From assembly GCF_024679095.1 (NCBI RefSeq), contig NC_066567.1, positions 9,015,617-9,079,616 on the forward strand: a stretch of 64,000 nucleotides of DNA, written 5' to 3'. Below are positions 47,641 through 57,415 of the stretch, in pieces. The notes beneath the pieces are model-generated. The model was not told where the DNA came from, searched no databases, and saw only the letters and a list, made by a program, of their open reading frames with translations. The position numbers and the translations under genes are program-made. This stretch comes from Eriocheir sinensis (Eukaryota > Arthropoda > Malacostraca > Decapoda > Varunidae). Each line of letters opens with the position of its first letter. Position 1 is the stretch's first letter.

Positions 47641-48240
47641 GTTTTGCTTCGTCTATACCACAATCATCACATTTTTAAAAGCCTGTATTTTTCATTCTGA
47701 TCTTACGTTGCATCTTCTGTTTTGATTTCTAGGAGCAAGATCATATTCTCGCCAGCGTTCGTAGATACATTATTCAGCTCTTAGTCAGCCTCCATCAACA
47801 TGAATGCATAGTTTATAAGCTTCTATTCTCATCCTCATCTTTTTTAATCTTGTTTTAATTTACAGGAGCATCGTAAATTGTTGTCAATGTTTGCAGACAC
47901 TTTATTTTCGCTCCTGGTCATTTTCCATCACCATCAGCGCATTGTTTACAAGCTTCTATTTCTCATTTTAATCTATCGTTGCATCTTCTTGTTTTCGCTT
48001 ATCGGATCAACATATTTTTTGACCAATGTTTGTAGACACTTTATTTTAGCACCTGGTCATTTTCCATCACCATAACCACATTGTTTATAAGCTTCTATTT
48101 CTCACTTTAATCTATCGTTGCATCTTCTTGTTTTCGTTCATCGGATCAACATATTTTTTGACCAATGTTTGCAGACACTTTATTTTCGCTCCTGGCCAGA
48201 CTCCATCACCATAAATACACTCTTTATAACATTGGATTTC
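47640..48240. repeat. ~125-bp tandem repeat, about five units
   Basis: Units share AGACACTTTATTTTCGCTCC, GGTCATTTTCCATCACCAT, TTGTTTATAAGCTTCTATTT and GTTGCATCTTCTTGTTTTCG. The 3' units are the most alike. Confidence 0.85.
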
Positions 48241-48400
48241 TCATTCTAATCGTTAGTTTCCAGGAAGCGCCACCAGAGGGCTCGGCAGTCACTGATTCAC
48301 TCGTGCAACACTGAAGCCTTGACATTTGACGGGAGTGCGCCTGATGGTGATAAATCTGACACCCACTCTAACGCCACGGAGTCAGTAATGTACATGTGTG
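48240..48400. promoter_or_regulatory. CTCF-like site in unique sequence
   Basis: CCACCAGAGGGC at 48270-48281 fits the core recognised by CTCF in both flies and vertebrates, in the context GCGCCACCAGAGGGCTC. It sits in about 150 bp of non-repetitive sequence between two tandem arrays, between the neuroparsin and Wntless-like genes. Binding is not shown; one motif match of this length can arise by chance. Confidence 0.35.
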
Positions 48401-49345
48401 ATTAATGGTCACTCCAAATTCATTTTTTGTTATCAGTGATGCATAAATCCACACCTACGTAACACTAGCGATTCGGAAGTCAGACAGTGTAACAATTATT
48501 AAATCAACACTACATTAAGGACTCAAAAGGTCATTCCAAATTCATTATACGTTGTGAATATTGCAAAAATTCACACACGCATAAGACTGGAAATTCGTTT
48601 TTGTTTTATCTTGCAGCGATGGAAGCAGCGAAAGGTAAAAGGATAAAAACAAAAGCGCAACAAAAAGAGGAAAACTATAACAATAAACAAAAGAACATCA
48701 ACAACAAAGGTCTGCTAAGTATTTCTCCCATAAAAGAAAACAAAATTCAGTCTACATAATGATAAGTCAGACAGCGTTACAATAATCACACCAACACTAC
48801 TGTCAGGACTCAAAAGGTCATTCCAAATTCATTCTACGTTATCAATGATGCAAAAATCCACGCCTGCTTAAAGAATGACGGACAATGAAGAGTAATAGCC
48901 TACAAACAACGTAGCAATAATCATTCAACACTATAGGATTCAAATCGTAGTTACAAATTCATCACACGTTATCAGTAATTCACAGATTCACACACACGTA
49001 AGACCGGCCATTCAGGATTTAAAAAACGTAGCAATAATTCAACGCAACACTAGAGTCGTGACATATTTTCCACTCATTTTTTCACTCTTTTTTTTTTTTA
49101 TCCCCTCAGACTATACTATCATTTAGCTTCCACACTCGTTCCTTCACCTCACAGATTCATCACACGTAATCAATAATACACAAATCCACACAAACGTAAG
49201 ACTGGCCATTCAGAATTCAGAAAACGTAGCAATAATTCACACAACACTTGAGTCGTGACATATTTTCCACCCATTTTCCCACTCTTTTTATCCCCTCAGA
49301 CTCTAGTAGCATTCAGCTTCCACACTCGTTCATTCACCTCATACC
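48400..49345. repeat. Degenerate ~200-bp repeats with CATTCCAAATTCATT
   Basis: Recurring phrases are GGTCATTCCAAATTCATT, CAATAATCACACCAACACTA, CACACGTAAGACTGGCCATT and ACGTAGCAATAATTCA. A cleaner duplication with CTTCCACACTCGTTC and ATTTTCCAC.CATTTT lies at 49060-49345. Confidence 0.7.
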
Positions 49346-49427
49346 CCCCCCACCCCCCTTATTCCTTTTCTCCCCTCAAACTCGCCCCCTTTCTCCCCTT
49401 TCTCTAACCCTTTCCTACTGAAGCGTG

Positions 49428-49500
49428 AGGCGTAGCGAGCAGGGCGTCACTCCACTGTCATTTCTGCCATATACGGTACACTGAGCCGACCTAGCAATTC
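49428..49500. repeat. Dispersed repeat, first copy
   Basis: AACCCTTTCCTACTGAAGCG then TGAGGCGTAGCGAGCAG and GCGTCACTCCACTGTC recur almost unchanged at 51010-51085. Family unknown. Confidence 0.6.
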
Positions 49501-49619
49501 TAAAACAAACGCCACCAGGAAATAATTCACACTAGCCATTAATAATAAGCTTGGACGTGAATATCATGAAGTGAACGTGACTAATTAAACACTTATTATC
49601 CCCAGTTCATGATGTAATG

Positions 49620-50185
49620 TTAGTTAATTGACGGATGAACGAGAGAGTGGGTGAACGAGAGAGCGGATGAACGAGAGAGTGGATTAACGAGAATGAGTGT
49701 ACGAGAGAGTGAGTGAACGAGAGAGTGAACGAGATTGGATGAACGAGAGTGGCTGTACGAGAGAGTGGGTGAACCAGAGAGTAGGTGAACGAAAGTGGGT
49801 GTGAACGAGAGATTGGGTGAACGAGAGTGGATGAACGAGAGAGTGTGTGAACGAGAGATTGGGTGAACGAGAGATGATGAACGAGAGAGAGGGGGTGAAC
49901 GAGAGATTGGGTGAACGAGAGAGGGGGTGAACGAGAGAGTGTGTGAACGAGAGATTGGGTGAAAGAGAGTGAATGAACGATAGAGTGGATGAACAAGAGA
50001 TGGGTGAACGAGAGAGTGTGTGAACGAGAGAGCGGGCGAACGAGAGAGTCAGGATGAACGAGAGAGTGGATGAACGAGAGAGCGGATGAACGAGAGAGTG
50101 GGTGAGAACGAATGAACGAGAGATGGTGAACAAGAGAGCCGGTGAACGAAAGGATGAACGAGTGGGTGAACGAGTGACGGACGAG
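49620..50185. repeat. GAACGAGAGAGTGGGT minisatellite
   Basis: Irregular 16-20 bp units of GTGAACGAGAGA(G/T)TGG(A/G)T. The open minus-strand frames through it are low-complexity artefacts. Confidence 0.9.
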
Positions 50186-50189
50186 AAGC

Positions 50190-50442
50190 TACCATGCACA
50201 CTACACGTTCCCCCATCACACATTAATCACAGAATATAGAGATTTTAGGGGGGGACTGATCAAATTTAATTAACTCCGGGGCTGGGTTGGGATGGGGTGG
50301 GTTCCCTGCATGACTGGCCTGGCCGCATGATTTCCTGTTCTCATTCCGTGCATAGCGGTTTGAGGCTCATGCGAAGGCCGTTTTAATGTGTTGCAATGGT
50401 CGTTTGTTAAAGTATATACGCTAGTTTTGTTATGGTGGTTTG

Positions 50443-50488
<46 letters not shown>

Positions 50489-51010
50489 CTTCACCCATTT
50501 TCTTCTTTTCAGACTCCTTTCTATCATCTATTTTTTTCCTTTTCCTCTTTCTCTCTCTTATACCTCCTTCTTTCAGTATCTCAGTTTCCTCCTCTTCCTT
50601 ATTCCCATCTTTACTTTCATCTTCATCCACCCTTTTCTTCCCTTCTGCCTCCTTTCTCTCATTTTCTCATCTTTCTTTACCTCTTTCTCTTTATTATACT
50701 TCCATTATCTCACTCTCAGCTTTCTCCTCTCTTTTTCCCTTCACACCCTCTTCTGTTATACTCCCAACTTTCTCCATCATTGCCTTCCCTTCATATTCCC
50801 TTTTTTCATCATCTCAGCTTCCCATTATTTCTTTTACTCTCCTTACACTCCTTTTTCTCGTCATCTCCGCTTCCCACACACTCTTTAATCTTTCTTTCCC
50901 TTATACCCCTTTCTATCATCCTTTCAGATATCCCAACTCCTTCCCTCCCATCATACTCCCATCTCTCATCCCCATCCTCTCCTCTGTCGCTCTCTTCTCC
51001 CCCTTTTCTA
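50190..51010. repeat. (CT)n and pyrimidine-rich tract
   Basis: CT run at 50450-50481, then about 500 bp of C/T-rich sequence with TTTCATC and CTTCCC words. Confidence 0.85.
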
Positions 51011-51084
51011 ACCCTTTCCTGTTGAACCGTGAGGCGTAGCGGGCAGAGCGCCACTCACTGTCCTATCCGCCACACGGTACTCAG

Positions 51085-51300
51085 AGCCACATTTCTGCCT
51101 CCAAGAACACGTAATTTACTAGTCTTTCGTGGGAGTTTAGGGCATTTCCAGGGGTACTTTTATGACCCTGGTGGTAGTCTGAGTTTTCTTCTGTACCGTG
51201 AACCCAACAGAACACTCATTAGAACTCGATTAACCTCCTTTTTGACCTTTGGAAATAGTTGGTGTGAGGGGTGAGAGCATCTGACAATACCAACCTCTAA
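51085..51300 (-). repeat. Single-unit module element
   Basis: Contains TCTTTCGTGGGAGTTTAGGG, GACCCTGGTGGTAGTCTGAG, TTTTTGACCTTTGGAAATAG and TGTGAGGGGTGAGAGCATCT, ending in AATACCAACCTC. Confidence 0.8.
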
Positions 51301-51690
51301 CCCGACTTGTTGCTGGGTGAACGCGGGCAGCAGCGGACCATCTGAACCGGGCGTTGACCCCTGCCCTGTTTCTCACCCTCATGACGTTAAATGTCCCTAT
51401 GTCGCTTAGGCCTACCCGCCACGTGGTTACTAAGTACAGCGACACCAGAAGGGCTACACTGCCTGACCGCTGACATGATAAAAGTCGCCCACGTGATGAT
51501 AACAAGTATTTATCAGAGAAATGGCAAGTATGGGTCGTGTTTTCTTATCGGGTTCTCGTATTATAATGATCAATCGGTGTATAGATATCATGGGAGTGAC
51601 TTGAGTCGGTATTCTTGTAAGTTAATATTCTTAAATGCGTCGGGGTCCCTGTTCGCCTGGTTGAAAAGTCTCGGGGTCATATTATAAGAG
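51300..51690. other. Unique sequence, no gene assigned
   Basis: Balanced composition. Short frames only, including one of 98 codons (51391-51687) without family motifs. Confidence 0.35.
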
Positions 51691-51950
51691 GGGGCTTCGT
51701 GGTGCAGTGGTTAGCACACTCGGCTCACAATCGAGAGAGCCCGGGTTTGATTCCCGGGCGGAGTGTAAAAATTTGGGCGGCTTTTCCGATACCCTACGCC
51801 CCTGTCCACCCAGCAGTGAGTGGGTACCAGGTATTAATCGGGGGTTGTGTCCCGTCTCCTGGGGTCTGTTCCCTTCTATAATTCCTTCCCCCTCCTGTCT
51901 CTCTCCGGCATATGACCACAGATGTTGCGCCGACTAAACCTAACTTTCCA
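51690..51950 (+). mobile_element. tRNA-Val-derived SINE (copy 2)
   Basis: Positions 51690-51762 fold like a tRNA: box A TGGTGCAGTGGTTAGCAC, an anticodon loop CTCACAA (CAC, Val) in a CTCGG/TCGAG stem, and box B GGGTTTGATTCCCGGG. A non-tRNA body follows with the core CTGTCCACCCAGCAGTGAG and GGGTACC, and the element ends near GTTGCGCCGACTAAACC. The core block is shared with the SINE at 7.65 kb. The attached body makes it a retroposon, not a working tRNA gene. Confidence 0.8.
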
Positions 51951-51954
51951 AATT

Positions 51955-52195
51955 TTCATATTTTAAGACACTTCGTCGCCCAAGAACGCATATTTGACAA
52001 GGCTTTCGTAAGAGTTGTGGGCATTTCCAGGGGTAGTTTTATGACCCCTGTGGTAGTCTGACCCTTCCTCTGTACCGTGAATCTTAAGAAACACTCATTA
52101 GAACCCGACTGACCCCCTCTTTGACCTTTAGAAATAGCTGATGTGAGGAGCGAATCTGTTTTATAATACCGACCTCGTAGTTTATGGGACTTCAG
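51955..52195 (-). repeat. Single-unit module element, fullest ends
   Basis: Runs from AAGACACTTCGTCGCCCAAG through TTTGACAAGGCTTTCGTAAG and GACCTTTAGAAATAGCTGAT to AATACCGACCTCGTAG. Both ends are shared with other copies, which makes it useful for defining the element borders. Confidence 0.8.
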
Positions 52196-53528
52196 TGGAG
52201 TGTTTTGTGGCGCTGGTGATATAATGGCTCGGCTTGCACTAAATGTATGACCTAGAAGGGGGCTGGACTCTGATAGGCCTGCTCTAATTGTCCGTCCTAA
52301 ATATCTACCCTCTCAAGTGCTTTGCTCCTAATTGTTTGTTGCCTTGCTAACGTATTATAAATTATTAAACGTTAGCTTTGATTTCTTCATATTCATCTCT
52401 CTGCCTGCCTTCATGTTCTCTCTGTGAAGTTCCTCGGTCATATCTATAATTGGGTTTCCTTTATTTACGAAAGACATTATTTTCTCGGCCCACGCACGCA
52501 CACACACACACACATAATAATAAATAAAGAAATACATAAAAACAAAACAGGCTCCTTTCTTTCTCACACCCTGACTCTCTCTCTCTCTCTTCCGTATTAA
52601 AACTATTTCTACTATTACTACTACAGCTACTATTATCATTATTATTAAACAAACAAATAAACAAACACTCCCTTTCCTCCACGTATATCCTTATCATAAC
52701 GAGGCATGATTGTTTAACGAGGCGATATTTCACCTCTGTAGTATAGTTATGGAACGAAACACATAGCCCTGAAACATATATGAAGGCTGCTTGAACAAAC
52801 GATAAGGCAATTAATCGTAAAACACATAATAACTGCTTCTGTTTTTCGTGTTGGATAGTGAACTACTGTGTGATTCTTTACCTAGTTTCAAATCTGCCCT
52901 ACATGTATCCCTGGGTCCCATTCTCCACAAGTTTGATTAAATTATAACCTCAGTACTCTATTAATCACAGCATACACCTAGTAGTCTAAACAACTATTAA
53001 TACACCCATCAATATAAAGTGATATGTCCAAGGTACACAACTCACTCTTTGTTTACTTAATTGTCTTATACTTACTCAGTTATATACAAAACCCTACAGA
53101 CTGGCGGACCTACAGATTTCGGCTGCCCCTTTCTATCCCTACTTCGTATACCTCATATTGCCTAACTTGTGCCATTGGGGTAGCAACCAGGTGAGTAATT
53201 TATCTGCCTCGTTGAAACTATTTATAAATCAACACAACTCTACTATCTTTACCTATATCCATACCTATTTATATATCTATCTATACTTACTTATAACTCT
53301 ACCTGCCCCGTTGAAACCTTTATAAATCAACACAACCCCTTCAACTAACCTTACGAAGAGTCAACTGTCCAGTCCAGTCCAGTAGTAGGCGTGGGATTGC
53401 CTTTGTAACGGCTCCCACTTATGATTTATTCTTGGTTCTTGCTTGTTGATTGGCGTTGTTGATTGGTGTTGTTGTGTCTTTTAGTTTTGTTCAATTTTCT
53501 TATTTCTTCTGTTCCATAGTGTCACCGT
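52195..53528. other. AT-rich intergenic sequence, no gene seen
   Basis: Short CA and CT runs at 52498-52514 and 52573-52590. A partial duplication with CTACCTGCCCCGTTGAAACC / ATCTGCCTCGTTGAAAC and TTTATAAATCAACACAAC lies at 53200-53340. Confidence 0.5.
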
Positions 53529-54751
53529 GTAACGGTCCGAATGTGAGTGAACGAGAATGTGAGTAAGTCAGTGAGTGACAGAGTGAGTAAGTGTGAGCGA
53601 GTGGGAGCGTGAATGAGTGAAAGAGTGAATGAGTGAGGGAGTGAATGGGTGGCTAAGGAATGTAAGTGCGTAAAAGGTTATGAGAAGATAACACGGCGAG
53701 CGAATGAATAAATATCATGAACAAGAGTTACTAAAATCCCTCATCTCAAAGCCTCGAACCCCCCTCCCCCCCAAGAAACCAATAACTAGTTAGTTAGGTA
53801 GGTAGGGTTTGATTGTAATGCCGAGAGGGAGTCACGTGAAGAAAGGGGAGGAGCTTAGCGAGGAGCAGAGGCGAGAAGGCGAGGGCAAGGAGACCCACGA
53901 GCCAGTGAGGAAAACCACCACAAGCTTGGGAGACGTGAGGAGATAAGCACCACTGCCACAAGCTTTGGAGATGTGAGGAGACGAGCACCCCTACAGCAAG
54001 GAGCGGCAGCGGGAAATCACCGAGAAGCGGGTTAGCCAGAGAGGTGTCCATCTCCACTCAGCCCCCCGAAGAACCACCCAGGGCCTGCTGTGTGAGGCGG
54101 GCTAGTCAGGAGACGAGCAGCAGGGAGCAAGAAAGGCAGCGAGTTGGAGTTGAGTGAGAGAGGTGTCCATCTCTCCACTCGGCCCCCCGAAGAACCACCC
54201 ACGGCCTGCTGTGTGAGGCTGACTACAGGATGGGAACTCGTATGGCGGGGTAACCTGCCCCTCGACTGCCCGAGTGCCCGTCCTACCACTTCCCTGGTGG
54301 CCGATGTACCACTGCCCCAAGCTGCTCCCTAAATCACTACGAGCGCCCGCCCCTCCACACCAAGCGACGCCCGTCTGTCCATCACCAGGACCGCCCATTC
54401 CCATCGTGGACGTCCCCTGCCGAGCCCGACGCTTACGCCAGCTCCTGCTTCTCCTCCAGCAACCAGAGCTAAGCACGCCAGCTCCTGCTTCTCCTCCAGC
54501 AACCAGAGCTAAGCACGCCAGCTACTGCTTCTCCTCCAGCAACCAGAGCTAAGCATTATGAGTATTCCCCAAATCTCCCTTGTGCCGGTAGCTAGTTAGA
54601 TTAGAGGCATGCAGCCTGTCAGTCATTCATTTTTAGTACTCCGCTAACCTTTGAAGAGTGAAACTAAATACATATTTATATACAACCTTACTGTGAGTGT
54701 TATCATTTGGAGCCTGTTTTCCTGCTCACTTGAGATTACTGAACCCTTACA
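53528..54751 (+). mobile_element. Possible solo LTR, 1.22 kb
   Basis: The segment starts TGTAACGG and ends CCCTTACA, so the ends form a short inverted TGTAANGG pair with the TG...CA rule of LTRs. Inside are a GAGTGA-rich stretch, a GC-rich part with two ~95-bp copies containing CCGAAGAACCACCCA, three copies of a ~40-bp CTCCTGCTTCTCCTCCAGCA unit at 54438-54555, and an AT-rich TATTTATATAC near the right end. No target-site duplication is evident and no internal retroviral gene is present, so this is a tentative call. Confidence 0.35.
54438..54557 (+). repeat. Three tandem ~40-bp units
   Basis: Units contain CTCCTGCTTCTCCTCCAGCA then ACCAGAGCTAAGCA. The second and third copies are nearly identical. 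A C-homopolymer run lies downstream at about 54755-54775. Confidence 0.85.
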
Positions 54752-55740
54752 CCCACCCCCCCCCCCCCCCCCCCCCACCACCACCACCATAGTACATTAT
54801 CACCATCCAGTTTCTTAACGCTGTCTCACAAGTGGTTCACACGGAAGTCCTCCCACCTTCCATAATTAATCACACAAGTAACGCCCTTCTGGTCACAAAC
54901 CTCGGAACGAGTGTTCACTTGTCCTGAGGCATAACCATCCGGGACTAGCGCTCGGGAATGTAGACTACTATCACGCTTCCACATACCATCACGACTATAG
55001 TGGTCGTCAAAAAGGGATGTAGCGACACACACACCCGCTACAACCGTAAACCGCACGACAGAGACCGAGACAAAGAGCTGTCAAAACAAACTGCCGCCAT
55101 GACACCCTTGTTTACAAAATTTGAATTCCCGAGAAAACCTCACGAACTCGCTTTTCACGTAGACGGCCTCGGTCCAGCGCGTTCTTCTGCCCCACAATCT
55201 CCCTGACCCCCATATCCCTCCCGACTACTGGCTGTTATAAGTGAGTTCGTCAGAGCATAAACAATATCTGGTATTCATCTGTTTTCTGTTTTCACACTTG
55301 CGAGACTTGCCCTATATTTTCCTGGTAGAGCTAATCGTACTATTCAGCCTTCCTGATAAACACTTTATCCCTAAATAGCTCGTTTCTGCATCGAAAAAGT
55401 AAAATAGCTATTTTCTGCATAAAAGTAAATTCAACTCACCATTGTTGGCCGTGCCTGGAAACGTAGACTCGGCAGCTCCTCTCGTGGTGTTCTTGTTTTG
55501 CTCTTGTTTGTTCTCTTTTTCTCTCCACTTCTGATGTACGAAATTTTTGGGGTGTTACGTCTGTTCATGATTGTAAAGGAACCACCACACTGTTTTTCTT
55601 ATGTTCACGCGCGGACGTTGAAACGAAAATTGAAGATCGCGCGGCGCTCTTCTTCTTCTTGGGGCCGTGAGTGTTGTACTGGTGCTACTAATTGTCGTAC
55701 CTAATGTCACTATATGGCCACCTTTAGATGTAAAAGAGTA
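54752..55740. other. No recognised gene; C-homopolymer then mixed sequence
   Basis: A poly-C run with CCA triplets opens the stretch. Beyond it the sequence is of balanced composition with short unrelated frames only (about 60-70 codons at 55000-55206 and 55498-55704), none with a family signature or convincing splice sites. Confidence 0.4.
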
Positions 55741-56120
55741 TAAATTAAGTAAATGTAGCTATCACAACCAATAGTATGAGCCTACTTCCATGTCTCAGGT
55801 TAATTTAGCTTGTCGATCACAACCAATAGTATGAGCCTACTTTCATGTCTCAGGTTAATTTAGCTTGTCGATATGAGCGATTACAGACAGGGTCGCGTTG
55901 TGGTGTTGCTAATTATCGTACCTACTGCCGCTATATCACGGATGTCTAATATAATATCGGCTAATGTATATATATTTTGAGATGAGTGCACTGTATCCAC
56001 CTGCAGATAGAAATGGATAGAAATGAATAGAAATGAAGAACAGATAGAAATGAATAGAAATGAAGAACAGATAGAAATGAATAGAAATGAAGAACAGATA
56101 GAAATGAATAGAAATGAAGA
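55670..56120. repeat. Cluster of short tandem duplications
   Basis: A ~62-bp unit with ATCACAACCAATAGTATGAG occurs twice (55760-55880). A wider block with GTCGTACCTA.TG.C.CTATAT occurs at both ends (about 55690 and 55915). A 27-bp ATAGAAATGAATAGAAATGA unit repeats about four times at 55985-56120. Confidence 0.8.
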
Positions 56121-56470
56121 AAATGTAACTATCTAAATCAACAAAATCAACACTGCAATATCTCAATAACACATTAACTCTAACATAATATCTCTTAATT
56201 TAAATAACCAAAAAGAGCGATAAATAGATAGCTCTGATAATGGTCACTTAATATCCTTGAGGATGATGCAAATAATATATCAAGCCACTAACTATTGGCA
56301 ACTCTGACTCAAAGTAGAATAGACTTGTCAAATTCACAAGGTAATATTTTCAAAGACTTGTGTATATAGGCAACCTGGGGAAGGTGATGGGTTCTTTACT
56401 ACCACAGGGTCAAGGGAAGTGTGACAGAGATGAGCACCGAGACTACGCGCAGCTATAATGTAGGTACTAT
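56120..56470. other. AT-rich sequence, no gene seen
   Basis: Unique sequence left of the MITE-like element. No coding frame beyond about 60 codons. Confidence 0.35.
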
Positions 56471-56700
56471 ACATGGAGGTAGAATTGGAGTCGACACGGC
56501 CTGGTAATCCCCCATTCATTGAGGTGAAGCCGACGAACTGTCAAATTTACGGCCAAAAGATGGGGGTGGGCGAGCCTGGCCGAGCCCATTAAGAGGGAGC
56601 CTGACCTGACAACACCTGACACCTGGCCGTAAAAATGCCAGCTCGGGCGGATTCACTTAATTGGGCTGATGTCGACTCCACTAATTTTACCTCCATGGTG
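56471..56700. mobile_element. MITE-like element with terminal inverted repeats, ~230 bp
   Basis: The left end CATGGAGGTAGAATTGGAG-TCGAC and the right end GTCGACTCC-ACTAATTTTACCTCCATG are near-perfect inverted complements over about 24 bp. Both ends are flanked by CTATA-like sequence. The interior is non-coding and holds its own inverted pair (ATTTACGGCC / GGCCGTAAAAAT). This structure fits a non-autonomous DNA transposon; the superfamily cannot be told. Confidence 0.65.
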
Positions 56701-56770
56701 CTATATGATATGTAAGTAGAGGAAACAGCTCAATGCAAGTAAGTAAAATAGAAAAAGCCCGCAAAACTAA
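56700..56770 (-). mobile_element. Degraded LINE 3' tail
   Basis: It reads GGAAACAGCTCAA then AAAAAGCCCGC, the minus-strand version of the recurrent tail. It directly abuts the MITE-like element. Confidence 0.45.
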
Positions 56771-57230
56771 AGTAAAATAATATAAAAGATCCTTGTACAT
56801 TTTTTTCATGGGGATTGTGGTGGAAGCAAGGAATTACTGTTAACTGTAGCGTGAGTGTAGCGAGCATGCAATAATTAATCTAAGGTGTTGGGGAGACTAT
56901 ATTCTGTTTTGTAACCCTGTAAACCTATAAAAATAAAACTATATGACAGATCTTGGCAACTTATTCTCGTGGGGATGATGATAAAGAGAAGAAATCACTA
57001 TTAACCATACCATAATAGTGTCTAGCGAGCATGCAATAATTGAAAATCTAATGTGTATTCTCTATAGCCACCCAATAAACCTAGAGAAATAAAACAATAT
57101 GAAGGATCTTGGTAACTTATTCTCGTGGGGATGATAATAAAGACAAGAAATCACTATTAACCATACCATAAGAGAGTCTAGCGGGCATACAATAATAAAT
57201 TCCCGCCATCCACCGTTTAGTGACCCCGTA
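56760..57230. repeat. Imperfect ~150-bp tandem duplication upstream of the Wntless-like gene
   Basis: Three segments share GATCTTGGTAACTTATTCTC, GTGGGGATGAT, GAAATCACTATTAACCATACC and GTCTAGCGAGCATGCAATAA (near 56790-56900, 56945-57045 and 57100-57195). They are unequal decayed copies. No gene is seen. The last copy ends about 110 bp before the Wntless-like start codon. Confidence 0.65.
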
Positions 57231-57309
57231 AAAGCGGCGGCACCCTCCATCTGTCACGATCAGCTGGACCCGGGGCGAGGCGTTGCGAGGGTGTACTATT
57301 GGTGGTATT

Positions 57310-57415
57310 ATGCCCCACAGCTCCCCGCAAAGGACCAGTACATGCGCGTTCCTGAGTCTGTGGGCCGCGGCGGGGCTGGCGGCGGCGATGGTGGTGCTAC
57401 TGGGCGGGGAGATAG
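57310..57415 (+). CDS. wls: Wntless-like exon 1 (N-terminal membrane segment)
   Basis: The exon has 35 codons plus one base, with a GTGAGG donor at 57416. Residues 13-32 are Ala/Leu/Val-rich and form the first membrane helix or signal anchor. It is GC-rich with CpG in the flank, unlike the surrounding repeats. The upstream in-frame stop at 57229-57231 supports the chosen start. Confidence 0.72.

Noticed and set aside
47350..48075. Frames of 65-96 codons as small membrane proteins
   Set aside because: Partly inside the ~125-bp tandem array; no signal, conservation or splice evidence.
51690..51762. Functional tRNA-Val gene
   Set aside because: It folds like tRNA-Val but is followed by a SINE body and lacks a Pol III T-run terminator at the tRNA end.
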